From contig OZ026528.1 in assembly GCA_964019695.1 (NCBI GenBank), positions 51,273,495-51,337,494 on the forward strand: a stretch of 64,000 bases of DNA, in the 5' to 3' direction. Positions 24,750-35,825 of this stretch are shown here, piece after piece. Both the position numbers and the translations under genes were made by a program. How positions within the stretch are numbered: the first letter of the stretch is position 1; each line of letters starts with the position of its first letter. The notes beneath the pieces are model-generated. The model did no database searches. It was not told the origin of the DNA and worked only from the letters and a program-made list of their open reading frames with translations. This DNA is from Loripinus fragilis (taxonomy: Eukaryota; Mollusca; Bivalvia; Lucinida; Lucinidae).

Positions 24750-25320
24750 GATACATGTCATATATTACTTGACTTGTCGCTTACTGTAAAGGCGGCAACT
24801 TTAATATTCATATCTGGGTGTGTTTCGGCTATTTCATCTGCTAAGGAAGGGAAATCAGGTTTTATTTATAATTTGGTAAAGAGTAAATAAACTTTTTGAG
24901 CCGCGCAAACGTGCATGCAGTTCATGAAAATCCTAACCCTATACACACTGAACTCACATTTATTAACCCTTAAAGCGCATAATCACAAAATGTATATTTT
25001 TTGTCGTCCACTAAAATATTTAAAGCCTCACAGATAAACAGTGTGAATCCAGATCAGACTGCTCCTGTAGGAGCAGTATGATCTGGGTCCACAATGTTTG
25101 CCTCCCTGCTTATGTTGAATAGACATTTTCAGATGCAGTTATTTTGCTGGCGTTTTAAGGACTAAATAATGACTAAGGTGGTGGCACAAGATGATACAGT
25201 TACTTTTGAATAAAACTACGCCTCCTTTTTCAGCTTTTACCTATGCCTAAGGTTGACTAATCTTAATTACGCATTCATGAGGCGCCGCCTTTACAGTAAG
25301 CGAAAAGTCAAGTAATACCC
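24750..25320. repeat. Inverted segments GCGGC...TTACTGTAAAGG
   Basis: CTTGTCGCTTACTGTAAAGG at 24774 has its inverse at about 25284-25305 next to the Tc1 fragment. The two ends seem to be the inverted termini or duplicated tails of one decayed element. A small hairpin of the GCAAACAGTG type lies between (25033-25101). Confidence 0.5.
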
Positions 25321-25321
25321 A

Positions 25322-25546
25322 CAGGCCCAGTATATCTCAGAGGTGTTCGATTGCGGATAGATCAGAAGATATGGAAGGCCAGTCAAGAGTGTTGACACGA
25401 CTGACTAGCATGCAGTTCCCGGCCATATTGCTGGTATGGGGTCGGGCATTGTTTTACTGGAAGACACTTTTTTCAAATTGTCTGATAGAGCGGCAGGAAT
25501 GCGGGTGAATGACTTCATCAACATAACATTGGCCTGAAAGTGTGCC
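25322..25546 (-). pseudogene. Tc1/mariner transposase fragment, decayed
   Basis: The minus-strand translation gives a recognisable C-terminal part of a Tc1-type DDE transposase: YVDEVIHPH, then FQ-stop-NNARPHT (family: QDNARPHT), then LDWPSISSDLSAIEHL and stop-DILG. The third catalytic residue (E of IEHL) is kept, but the second catalytic D is N here. There are two in-frame stops. Only about 75 codons remain; the N-terminal DNA-binding domain and first D are absent. Clearly a dead copy. Tc1 transposases cut and paste DNA at TA sites. Confidence 0.88.
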
Positions 25547-26195
25547 CCAAAATACATGTATGCGAAGTAACCATACTATTACATTACCATATTATACAAC
25601 GTTGAGTATGACATTTTTTAAGCATGAGTAAAGATACCATAAAGGTATGTCAGGTCTACATTTAATGAATGCTGCTGATCTGTAAACATAGATCAGTGAT
25701 CCATCAAGATTTATGTATCAACCCGACAAACCTGTCTTCGAGGTTTCCAACATAGAAAGACTCAAAACAGTCTGCTAAGCTACAGAGACTTGCTTGAAAA
25801 TGGAAGTTTCGCTTTAACAAGTTTAGATATGATTTTCTTCAATTAGTGAATATCAAAGGCGTTGATCAGATTGTGCGTTTGCGCAGGCTGGTCTGCACCT
25901 GTGTTGCTCACAAACCCTGTGTTCTCACTTCAAGGCCCAATTCTGTAATGCAGGCAAGCCGTATCGTTATAGGATATTCAGTAACTACCTGATTAAGAAG
26001 GGATATAACACACAGTTGTCAAATGTTTTTGGCTCCGCCATCATTACCAGTGTTGGGAATGAAAGTATTAATAGTTTCTATTGACAAGACACTGTAGCCA
26101 TTGTTTTTTTATACAAAAGTTACAATTAATGTTATGTACAAAATACAAATTCTACATTTTAATTTAAGTAGAATATAATGAAAACTTTGGGAAAC

Positions 26196-26228
26196 ACCCC
26201 CCCCCCCCACACACACACACACACACAC
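26196..26228. repeat. (C)n(CA)n simple repeat
   Basis: A C run followed by CA dinucleotides. Confidence 0.95.
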
Positions 26229-26497
26229 TGTAATCAAAATATTAATCGTAGCTTTGTACAAATCACAACGTATCAACCCATATAAGCCTAACGTCCTTCT
26301 TGTAGGATATATACCCAGATCAGATGAACGTAGCTGCTGATGAGGGTCTCCTTTAAGCATACAGAATGATCTATTTAAATTTGATTAAAACTTTTATAAA
26401 AATCCCACTTTTTTAAACTGAAGTTGACTGTTCCTATTGATAAGAGTGAGAAATTCGATTCGGCTTAAATGGCTTAACTTACAGATGGTGAACATAG

Positions 26498-26595
26498 AGG
26501 ATCTTACATGAGTGCTCATGTTTTGATGAATTTATAAAACGAGTTGAGGAAAAGAGATATAATGCGAGGCTTTTTCGCAACGAGTTTAATACTCT
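26498..26595 (+). mobile_element. Truncated GAGGATCTTACATGAG element
   Basis: Matches the first third of 23505-23841 but has lost most of the hairpin apex and all of the 3' part. Confidence 0.65.
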
Positions 26596-28389
26596 TACTG
26601 ATTAACGATGACAAAAATAGCGATTCAGATAGAAAAGGGAAGTAAACATTATATTTTGAAAGTGCCTTCAACTCTTTAACAAGTTCAATTTCTACAATTG
26701 AAAATACATAAAAGTAATAGAAGTAATGCATTACACAGGCTATTTTTGAAGTTTAAATCAAAGCTATGAACAAAATGCAACTTCTTCACCTTTAAACACG
26801 CATATACTAATGATAAGAATAATAAGTGGATATCACATATGATTTTCATTAGCTAGAAACAATTTACATACAAGCCACTATTCAGCGATAGTAGTGTGAG
26901 TGGACACTATCATGCTTGAGTGGACTGGAGAGCCCAATATGGAAAACTGTACATTTGTAGTTGACCCTGTGAGTTATGAATGAATATATTTTTCCCTGGT
27001 CCTATACAGTTTATTTACTGAACCAGTCAAGTATTTACCTGACAGATATTACTGTTATTTCATGCTTTGTTGGCATGATTGATAACAAACACCCCAATGG
27101 CTTACAAAAAATATGGGGTTAGCCCTTAGGTGGTGTATAGTTTTGTTTCCTTATGCGGTAGAATAAGGCTTGACGATTCATGAGCTTTTGTTAGAGTTTT
27201 AAGCAAAGCCATAAAAGCAATTTCTACACCTATAAATACTCAGGATATAAAGAATTAGCGAATACCACATATGTAACACGATATTTATTGGATAGAAACA
27301 AATTCCATGCAGATCGCTCAGTGATAGTAGCAGGGGGGACGTATTCCACTTCATATTAAATGGTCATAGTGAATTGGAATGTCCACTATGGATAAATGTG
27401 CATTTGAAGTTGACACTGTGCGTTGTGAATGAATAAAAGTATTTTCCTTGTTCTGTAAAGTTTATTACAGAATTAGTCAAATATTTACCCAAATATATTT
27501 CTGCCATTTCTTACTTTGTTGGCATGGTTGAAAACAAACGCCCCAAGGGGCTAACTACAATTGCAATAGGCATTAATTATGTGTTATTTTGCTTTCATTT
27601 TCAAGACAAATAAAGCGGTAAAATATGGCTTGGTGATTCCCTTTTGTGTTACTAAGAAAAAATTTGCATCAAATAAAAGCTTCCATTTAATAGGTTGTTC
27701 AATGCAATACTCGCAATAGAAACCTTTGTTCCAGGCACTATCCAGTCCCTGTCCCTTGGCCAGTCTTTAAACCATAATAGTGTTACTAAGAAAAAAATTG
27801 AATCAAAAGCTTCCATTTAATAGTTGTTCAATGCAATAAACGCCATAGAAACCTTCGTTTCAGGCACTATCACGCCCTGCCTTATGGGCGGTCTGTAAAT
27901 CTTGGAAGTGCCTCAACTTAGGTTACTTTTGATTAAAACGAGAAAATTCATATTTGGTAAGGTTATGTCAAAAATCTATATATGCCTATACGCAGGATAA
28001 GAAAAACACAAACTGTTACATGAGTGTCTATCAAAGCTATAAATAAAAAAATAATGTTTATGCATTTATACAGTAAGAATATAGAGCAGCAGAAAAATAA
28101 CAGCATTCGTTTCAATCTATAGAATGTACAAAAGGTACTACTGTATAAGTCCATAATACAACCAATATTTAAAAAATAAACAAGTTTTTAACGTTGAAGA
28201 TACCAAACTGTTCAAAACAGATACTCACGTTATTCAATGAGGATCCGTTTTTGAGTCGCTTGCGCTGAGAAACCACACCCTTGGTGAATAACTGACATAT
28301 CAGTCTCAAAACGTTTCTTACTTGACTTATAACGGTGAGCATGCCTAGTGATAAACATACCAGCCTCTTTAGACAAGTCATGACTTTTT

Positions 28390-29340
28390 TCTGGCTTAAT
28401 CACATACCATCAAGGAATGTGATTTCTTGCACACCGGATAAGGATATCTGAGATTTTACCCTGGGATAGAAAATCTTATCAAACCCATGCTATCTTACCC
28501 AGGCTGGCATGTGAGGGCTACATACATTGGTTGTATTTGAACTCACGCACATGGTCGTCAAGTGACGTCATTGTTATGTTCAAGTGACGTCATCATGTAA
28601 AATTGTATCTTAGCATACTGAAGCTTATCTTAAAATACAAAAACAGCGGTGAGCAAGAAAAGGAATCCATTATTCGTGTGAGGGTAGAATAGAAAAATCC
28701 CTGGTGATCACCGTTTGTCATCACTCGGCAAGCCTCATGATGCCAAACGGTGATCCTCGGGATGTTTTTTTCTATTCTACCCTCACACTCATTGTGGATT
28801 CTTATACTATCATTTTTTAAGGAAGCTGTTGACATCAATATATGGCCAACACACATTTTTTGGTACCTTACGCATCATCGAGCAACATAAGCTCGGGCAA
28901 CTATGCACATCCAGGAATCGTCATTGCTCGTACACAAAGCAAGGATAAATATGAAGATTCAGGCCAAATATAAGACATTTTATTCTTGCACACCAGATCG
29001 GGACTTCTGTTGTTTTTGCCCATATAAGAAAATTCTATCTCACATACTGGTACCAACCCGTGGGAAAGATAAAAAACGAACAGTTGCACGCTTGCCGCAC
29101 GTCGATCTGTGACGTCATTGTAATGTTAAAATGGCGTCACCATGATATATGTATGTCGTCTTTTTGTCTTGTTTTACCAACATAAAATGAGATATTCAGT
29201 AGGGCAAGAAAAAGAATCCATTATTTGTTTGAGGATATGATAGAAAAAATCTGTCCCTCGCGATCACCGTTTAGCCTCTTGATGCCAATCGGTGATCCTT
29301 TGGACAGATTTTTCTACTGTCGTGAAAGAGGTGTATTTCA
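28390..29340 (+). repeat. Two diverged copies of a 530-bp unit
   Basis: 28420-28803 and 28975-29335 share TTCTTGCACACC, GTGACGTCATTG..ATGTT and the terminal hairpin. Both copies are non-coding as read. Confidence 0.6.
28660..28803. repeat. Hairpin element, 60-bp arms
   Basis: GTGTGAGGGTAGAATAG and its inverse. Inner arms share CGGTGATC, and the apex CTCGGCAAGCCTCATGATG resembles that of 23505. A diverged second copy is at 29211-29335. Confidence 0.82.
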
Positions 29341-29789
29341 AGTGCGTTTATTGGCATGGTTGGAGGCATCTCATGGACTGGCGTATATAAGCAGCACTCA
29401 ATCTGTCATAAAACAAGACAATGAGATTTTCTCCCCAGCAAATCACGAAGCATGACCAGATCCTTTACTTTTCCTTTCATGCATATTTCAGGATTTAAGG
29501 ATGCTTGCTTTCTGTCATTGCAATGGATGAATTCTGCTTAGATTTGGCGCCAGTAAAATGCATTTAAGCACCTCCTAGTGAATTCGCCTGCAGTTCGTTC
29601 TTAGGCGGTGGTTCTGTTGTTGTCTATTCATTGTTTATTGATGCTCCAATAATTTGTGTGTCATTGTACTTGTTTTGTTTTGCAGTACATAGTGCCCTTT
29701 ATAATGTTGCAATCATCTTGGTGACAAAGAGAGAGAGAGAGAGAGAGATGTTTGTTCACTCTAATTGTCTTCCTGATGTCTTGTAACTG

Positions 29790-29885
29790 TAAGTGTTCTG
29801 TGTCTCGTCCTTACGATGCCATGGGTTGGTCTACAAAGTATGATTGTGGTATTTCCTGATCAAACTCACTTTTTGACAAATGCTG
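29790..29885 (+). repeat. Minisatellite-flank relic
   Basis: CTGTAAGTGTTCTGTGTCTC followed by GATGCCATGGGTTGGTCT and GTGGTATTTCCTGATCA. The same order is seen at 20097-20185 and 46300-46390, so this is a dispersed repeat of which the 34-bp unit is the left part. Confidence 0.6.
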
Positions 29886-29899
29886 TGACTGCTCTGAGT

Positions 29900-30340
29900 A
29901 TTTTTCCTGCCCACATTCTGTTTTGATATTTGCTAACATTACAACTTGTCATCTGTAATGAAGGCAGTGTGATATACACTCTGTAACTGTGTATTGTATA
30001 CATAGTAATATTTTCCTACTGTTTTGCAGTAGCAATAGTTAAAGTATATGCGAGAGAAATATTTCACTAGCTTAAGTATCTTGAGCAGTGACATATTTCA
30101 CTAGTTTTTATGCCTGTTTATAACTACGCATGTTTTTATTTGTTGCCATTTCTGTCTTTTCTGTCCTTTTTTCAATTGGAAAATGTATACAATATACAGA
30201 ATAATACATTGTAATGTAATGATATGAAAAATCTGTCACTCAGACTTCAAGTTCGCTGAGTACACATAAACTCGTTATTAATGTGTATTCAGCCAATTTC
30301 AGGACAGATTTATTTCATATAATGGAAACAGAACGCGTTA
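29900..30340. other. No recognisable gene
   Basis: AT-rich sequence ending in an (ATT)n run at 30339-30361 into which the next MITE inserted. Confidence 0.5.
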
Positions 30341-30361
30341 TTATTATTATTATTATTATTA

Positions 30362-30598
30362 GAGCCAGTGCATGAGATTTCCAAAAATGTGGTATGTGAA
30401 ACCAGCAAAGCCTCAGATCAGCCTGCGCATACGCGCAGTCTGATCAGAACCTTTGCTAGTCACTTGAGTATTCTATGATTGTTAAGCTACTGACTGAACA
30501 TCATCTGAAGTTTCTAAGCTTAAAAGGAGGCTGCACAGGCTCGTCTAAGTCTACACTTGTCAAAATGTCAAATTGTTGGAAATCTCATGCCGCTGCTC
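30362..30598 (+). mobile_element. 235-bp MITE in an (ATT)n microsatellite
   Basis: GAGCC...GCTC family copy flanked by ATTA on both sides. ATT repeats continue at 30599-30616, so the insertion split the microsatellite. Confidence 0.88.
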
Positions 30599-30625
30599 AT
30601 TATTATTATTATTATTCCTCATTGA

Positions 30626-30800
30626 TTTTGTTTGTTTGTTTTGATTCTTTACGACCCATCAACAATCTTTCAGTTAAACAGGGACGGTTTTTCCTGGGTT
30701 GAACCATTACTAAGCTAGGATAAACGCGCCTTGCCCAAGGACCACAACGCAGTGACACTGGTGAGGCTCGAACCCGCGGCCCCTCCATCTCGAGTCAATA
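30626..30800 (-). mobile_element. 5'-truncated SINE
   Basis: Minus-strand copy of the SINE seen at 2767 and 12579. The B box (GGTTCGAGCC in reverse) is present, but the A-box half of the head is missing. Flanked by a 12-bp near-identical duplication, ATTCCTCATTGA at 30614 and ATTCCTCGTTGA at 30800, so the truncation probably happened at integration. Confidence 0.82.
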
Positions 30801-31133
30801 TTCCTCGTTGAAGTTATTAGAGTTGTGGTAAGTGTTGGATTTGAAAGATATCAAACAGATGTTGACTTTCTTTAGCGATATCAGAATTTAAAAAAAAAAC
30901 TATTGACAAAATACTATGGCCCTGATGCAAAAGTTTCAAAGATATGTACAAAATAAATTTCTATACCTGTATATATGTAGAATAAAAGGAAAAGAAAAAC
31001 CCACACACAAGACACAATAGCAAAACACACATTTATATGTACAGATGGTTCAAAGATGCATAATAATAGGATTATATTTTTCCTAGAAACAGTAAATTAC
31101 GGTGTATATTTTACTGCAGTAAATGATATATTA

Positions 31134-31367
31134 TACAGTTATTTTATGCCTGCTTGTAGAATAGTCAAAACTATTACCCCGCGGTGCCGTGGACGACCTG
31201 ATGCACTTTTGCACAAGGCCTTTCAAAACTATTACCCCGAGGTGCCATGGACGACCTGATGCACTATTGCACAAGGCCGAAGGCCGAGTGCAATAGTGCA
31301 TCAGGTCGTCTACGGTACCGAGGGGTAATAGTTTGACTATACTACAAACAGGCATGAAATAACTGTT
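31134..31367. repeat. Hairpin element with a duplicated left arm
   Basis: The left arm contains CAAAACTATTACCCC...GACCTGATGCAC twice (31167 and 31223). The right arm has the inverse once (31280-31340). The apex is AAGGCCGAAGGCCGAGTGC. Sequence up to about 31800 also has inverted ends (TTTATTACCCAACC and GATTGGGTAATAAA). Confidence 0.75.
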
Positions 31368-31940
31368 TTATTACCCAACCCATTTGATAAAATACTAGCA
31401 GCGTTTCTTTCATGAAGTTGCTGTAAACGACGCAGTTTTGTTGCAAAACAGAAAATTTCACAAAATCTGCTCAATTTTGGTCCCAAATATTCCGCTCGTT
31501 CTAATTAAGAAAACGAATACCTACACTTTATGTTTCTGATCATAAACAACGGAGTTATTGGAGTTTAAAGTTGCCAAACCATGCCTTATTTTCACCGTTG
31601 TTACATAACGTCTCCTTTCATAAACGAACCGTACTCACATTGTTGTTGCGCATGTCGATAAGCGCCTGTGTGTTTTTAACAGGGAAGCGGGTAACCAGGC
31701 CATGGTATAGTCTTTTTTATTGACCGGTAGAATAGTTCAGTGACTCATGACAAAGTAAAAAATAGACAATTACTCCGTGTATAGACGATTGGGTAATAAA
31801 CCTGTTTAAAGTACCCATTACCTGGAAAAGTTTATATTTTTGTTTACAACGATTCTCATGTATATTTGAATCAACAAAAATATTTAACACATCATAAGTT
31901 TGCTGTTTATATCAACATTTTTTCATTAACTTAAATCTTT

Positions 31941-32175
31941 GAGCCACGACATGTGATTACCAACGCGCGACATTTTGACAAATGTAGACCCAGAAGAGCC
32001 TGTGCAGCCGCCCTTTAAGCTAAGGAACTCCAAACGATGTGGGGGTAGTAGCCTAACAGTCAAGAGTATTCAAGTGACTAACAAAGGCTCTGATCAAACT
32101 GAGCGAGTGCGCAGGCTGGTCTGAGCCTATGCTGGTCGCACATACCACATTGTTGGAAATCTCATGTAGCGGCTC
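31941..32175 (-). mobile_element. 235-bp MITE, reverse orientation
   Basis: GAGCC...GGCTC family copy in the opposite orientation to the others, with CTTT duplicated at both flanks. Confidence 0.88.
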
Positions 32176-32252
32176 CTTTGAATACTACAGTCATGATAAC
32201 CTATGAAATAAAGGCACAATAAACATACCCCAAATATTTTCAGCTAATATTT

Positions 32253-32490
32253 GAGCCAGTGCATGAGATTTCCAACAATGTGGTATGTGCGACCAGCAAA
32301 GCCTCAGATCAGCCTGCGCAAACGCACAGTCTGATCAGAGCCTCTGCTAGTCGCTTGAATATTCTATGTGTGTTAAGCTACTGATTGAACACCATTTGGA
32401 GTTTTTAAGCTTAAAAAAGAGGCTGCAGAGGCTCGTCCAAGTCTACACTTGTCAAAATGTCAAATTGTTAGAAATCTCATGCACTGGCTC
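32253..32490 (+). mobile_element. 235-bp MITE, best-preserved termini
   Basis: GAGCCAGTGCATGAGATTTC at the left and its near-exact inverse at the right, flanked by ATTT (one base offset). ORFs through it are incidental. Confidence 0.9.
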
Positions 32491-32636
32491 AATTTTATGT
32501 GTACCTTTGTTTTTTCCGCTAAGGAAACTTAAAATTCTGACTTTGGTGATGCTTAATGCCAGTCTTGTAAAATATGGTCTACTACAGAAAAACACATTAT
32601 GTAATTGTGTTCATAATTTATTGTATGCAATAAAAA

Positions 32637-32961
32637 GAGGATCTTACGTGAGTGCTCATTTATTATTGATTTTATTAAACAAGGTGGGAAAATGTGATAA
32701 AATGCGAGGCTTGCCAATCATTTTATCTTTTATTCCAATTGAGTTTAATAAATTCAATAATACAGGAGCGCGGATTTTAGTTTTCATTTATAATGTGACA
32801 TTTAAAATTACTTCAAAATCACATTTTTGGCGTAAAACATCAAGAGTTGCCTTAATGTACACAACATTGACATGGACGTTATTACGTAACATTACTAAAT
32901 ATGTATACCAAGTTAAATAAATGACGTTATAACATTCCCAGGTGCGACGTCATATGGTAAA
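32637..32961 (+). mobile_element. GAGGATCTTACGTGAG element
   Basis: Second near-complete copy of the element at 23505, same ends, with apex GCGAGGCTTGCCAATCA. The 184-codon ORF 32366-32920 runs from the MITE into this element and is not a gene. Confidence 0.75.
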
Positions 32962-33343
32962 TACTATTTTGTTCCTGTTGGTTTGATAAAATTGACCTTA
33001 ATCTTAATAAAAGTTCTGAAAGTACACTGATTCAAAAAGCGAAGTTTTAGAAGCAAAATTAGACTTTCACCCACCCTTTTTACATTAACACACAAAAATA
33101 ATGTTGAAGAAAATGTACCCCTGGACCGTGTTTCCCACCAATCTGAAGATTTTCTACGATATAAACAAAATGTTAAAAATTGCTGTTATCGTTGGTATAT
33201 GGGTTAATTTGCCATTCTATATAATTTTGTAACGGAAATCCATTTGCAGTTATCAACCCTTGCAAGAATTGGTTGACAAAATGTATATACAATTACTTTC
33301 TTATAATGCATGTGATAGCTCTATTTGACTATCACACTCTCAA

Positions 33344-33407
33344 GAAAAGTACAAAATATGAAACCTGGGCAGAATTGTACACTCAGGTTTCATATTTTGT
33401 ACTTTTC
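33344..33407. repeat. Perfect 24-bp hairpin
   Basis: Arms 33344-33367 and 33384-33407 are exact inverses with a 16-base loop. It lies 430 bp downstream of the TRIM-like stop codon on that gene's strand, outside any plausible terminator context for RNA polymerase II. Confidence 0.9.
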
Positions 33408-33419
33408 ACCTTATAGAAA

Positions 33420-33830
33420 TGACTTCGCTCGCACGTTGTAGGTGCCATTACCATATGGACTAATCCACATGGACCAGTTCGCAATATTTTGGTACTTATA
33501 GCATATGCGCTAAGCCTTCTTTAAATGTCTATTTTTATCCAGCAGGGCTAGATGTCTAATATTGTATCTGAGTCTTCCTCTACTTCTATACTTTGTGTAT
33601 TTGAGAAGTGAAGGCTCTGGTGAGACTGTGCATATGTGCTTAATTATCCTATGAATGCCTATACAAATATACCGGGGCTAGATGTCTAATATTCGGTTTG
33701 AGTCTACCTCTACTTCTATACTTTGTGTATGCGAGAAATGAAGGCTCTGACGTGACTGCGCATATGCGCAGTCTCGTCTGAGCCTTCACTGCTCGCAGAT
33801 CTGTTTAGAACAAAAATCTCTTGAGCTTGG
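33420..33830 (+). repeat. Short duplicated AAGGCTCTG segments
   Basis: 33540-33640 and 33660-33755 are two copies of GGGCTAGATGTCTAATATT...CTTTGTGTAT..GAGAAGTGAAGGCTCTG. The end resembles the 35701-35805 repeat. No gene. Confidence 0.6.
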
Positions 33831-33838
33831 CTAATTTC

Positions 33839-35568
33839 TTACTTCAATGTGAACACCAGTATGTCATTACGATTTATGCATCCTACCACAAGAGTTCCAT
33901 CACTGCGACGGAAGCTGGTTGTGTATGGCTTATATATACCATCTTTTTCTGTCAAGAACTCACTTACTTCCTTGCCATCTTTTGTTATAAAAAATATTTT
34001 ATGGCTTTTCCAGTCGCACAATAACAGGTTTTCATTTTCATCGACACTTATTCCTGTGCACAGCTTAAATGAAGGATCAGATACAGAGTACAGGATATTG
34101 CCATTGCTTTCAAGACAATATACTGTTGATGTATTTGATTTTTCATCTACATCAGACACAAATATTTTTTCATCATTCAACACGTCAATATAAAGGGGCT
34201 GTTTAAACAGTAGTGTACCATCGTTGTAATTGTATGGTCCGATCATAAGCTTCTGTTTCCCAGTAAGGTCATAAATTCCGATTTTGCATTCTTCTGAATC
34301 TGCCAATGATATATAAATACTTTCACGTGAAACAGCCACACCCCTGCATTCCATCCCAAGATCTACCTTATGGCCTAAAGCAAGTGAAGGCGTCACTTGA
34401 ATGAACTGTAAGTATTGTTTAAACGGGAATGTTACTATCACTTGGTGTTGATTTACAGGAGCAACATCCCAAGGCTGTGCAGGCACGTCAATGCTTTCCT
34501 TCATTTGCAAGTTTTTATCTAGAAGTTTTAATTTCTTATTGTTACGATCACAAAGAATCAGTTCCTCTGATGGAAGGAAAGCAGATCCAGAAATCCAGGC
34601 ATCTTTGGCATCAGACTGTGATTTGACATTTCTTTCATTGCGTACTGTTACAGACATTTTATCAAAGCCTTTCTGTTGTGCTTTTCTGGAAGTATGGCAT
34701 TTCACCGTTCCAAGATCATCATCACTGGCAATATTTATCTCTGGGTTACATTCAAAAGAAATATGAGGCTGGTACACTTCTTTAGTGATTTCTTCTGTTA
34801 TTGTTGTCAAAGACTTTACCGCTTGTAATATTTGTATATTATGTATAAATATACTTCTGCTGTCAGCTCGTTCTACTGCAAACTGTAGTTTTGTATTTTC
34901 AGCATCTAAGCTGGTCATTTCAGATTTACAGATATTCACTTGTTGAACTATAGTTTCTTTTTCTTGGGTTTCCAAGATGTTGATGTCTGAAAGACTTTTA
35001 GCTTCCATGCTTTCAAGTTTTACGCTAAGCTCTTCTCGAAAGTGTTTTACTCTGTCTCGACAGTTTTGAGCTCCCAAAGGTAGAGTGCTGAGATCATTTT
35101 CTCTGCTCTCCTGTAGTGTTGTTATTTTTCTTTCAAAGCATTTAAGCTGTCAATGGTTGTCTTGGTATTGTCGACATCAAAGCTTAAGCATGCTTCATCA
35201 ATATCGCTAGTTTTGCACCGTCTATGGTGGAGAGTTCTACAATTCACACAAACAAGGCTACAGTGTTCTTTACAATATACGGATACCTCATGTTTTGTAC
35301 AGGAACATAGTACTGTATCTAAAACTGGCATCTCAAATTCTGCTGATCGCTTTGGTGGCATTAATTCTCCAGATAGCAGCTTGTGTGAACGTGTTAATTT
35401 TAGTTTCCCATGTGTAGTTTTACATCCCTCACATAAATATTCAGCACATTCGTGACAGTAGGCTGCTGCTTCCTTGGAGATATGGTCATATTGACAAGGG
35501 TCACATGCTATTGTAAAACTTTCTTCCGAAGACACGTGACCTCCTTTAGCACCATCAATTGAGTCCAT
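33839..35568 (-). CDS. TRIM-like B-box/coiled-coil/beta-propeller protein, one frameshift
   Basis: A single-exon coding region read in two frames. Codons 1-148 (35568 to 35125) carry two B-boxes. B-box 1 has C22-x2-C25, C38-x2-C41-x4-C46-x2-C49-x3-H53 and H62. B-box 2 has C90-x2-H93, C99-x2-H102, C107-x2-C110 and H114/H115. There is no RING finger upstream, so ubiquitin-ligase activity is not implied. The first frame ends at a TAA after LKEK. One base missing from a 5-A run at about 35126 would restore a frame leading directly into the second part, which runs to the stop at 33839. That part is about 110 residues of coiled coil followed by about 260 residues of repeated short strands (LLDKNLQM, IYDLTGKQKLM, LLCDWKSHKIFF) typical of a six-bladed NHL-like propeller. 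Total about 575 codons, usual for bivalve TRIM2/TRIM56/TRIM71-like proteins. The apparent start GAQNC is a TTG inside the frame, not a real start. The break is either a sequencing error or a genuine inactivation. Confidence 0.82.
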
Positions 35569-35586
35569 GTTTCTGTATGAGTGCCT

Positions 35587-35600
35587 CTGAAATTACAGAA
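35587..35600 (-). promoter_or_regulatory. Possible 3' splice site before the TRIM-like start
   Basis: On the gene's strand TTCTGTAATTTCAG lies about 20 bases before the ATG at 35568, and TTTATAAACTT lies a further 10-20 bases upstream. The first suits an intron acceptor in the 5' UTR; the second could instead be a TATA-like element. Neither can be decided from sequence alone. Confidence 0.25.
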
Positions 35601-35700
35601 CTAAGTTTATAAAACAAGCATTTGCCAACGTTTCATGTCCATATTTGGTATTCAACAATGTATGAATAAAGAAAGACAATAGCCTAAAAATTGAAAAAAA

Positions 35701-35806
35701 ATGAACCAATATATGAGATTTTGGTATGTATTGTATAGGCGAGCAGCAATAGCTCAGAAGAGCCTGTGTATATGCACAGTCTCGCCGGAGTCTATGCTGC
35801 TCGCAA
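35701..35806 (+). repeat. GAGATTTTGGTATGT repeat relic
   Basis: Diverged relative of the left half of the 235-bp MITE (ATGAGATTT, GGTATGT, GAGCAGCAATAGCTC, GCACAGTCTCG). Too decayed to bound. Confidence 0.4.
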
Positions 35807-35825
35807 ACACAAAGTCCCAGCAAAT

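Larger units (their letters stand above)
23100..28160 (+). repeat. Diverged modular repeat region
   Basis: Segments recur several times: ACTAAGGATATAAAGAATAA with GACTATCACATATG (about 23233, 23860, 26810, 27236), a GTTCAATGCAATAA...AGAAACCTT segment (about 23980, 27698, 27825), and GAAACTGTA..TACTTAGAATATAAA (23124, 23412). The spacing is irregular and interrupted by younger insertions. No gene is supported; the longest ORFs here are under 90 codons. Confidence 0.65.

Noticed and set aside
32366..32920. 184-codon ORF
   Set aside because: Runs from a MITE through unique sequence into another dispersed element. No protein similarity, and the repeats define its content.
33344..33407. Rho-independent terminator or histone-type 3' hairpin for the TRIM-like gene
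   Set aside because: Too far from the stop codon and not of either type; the arms are AT-rich and perfect, like the other foldback repeats here.
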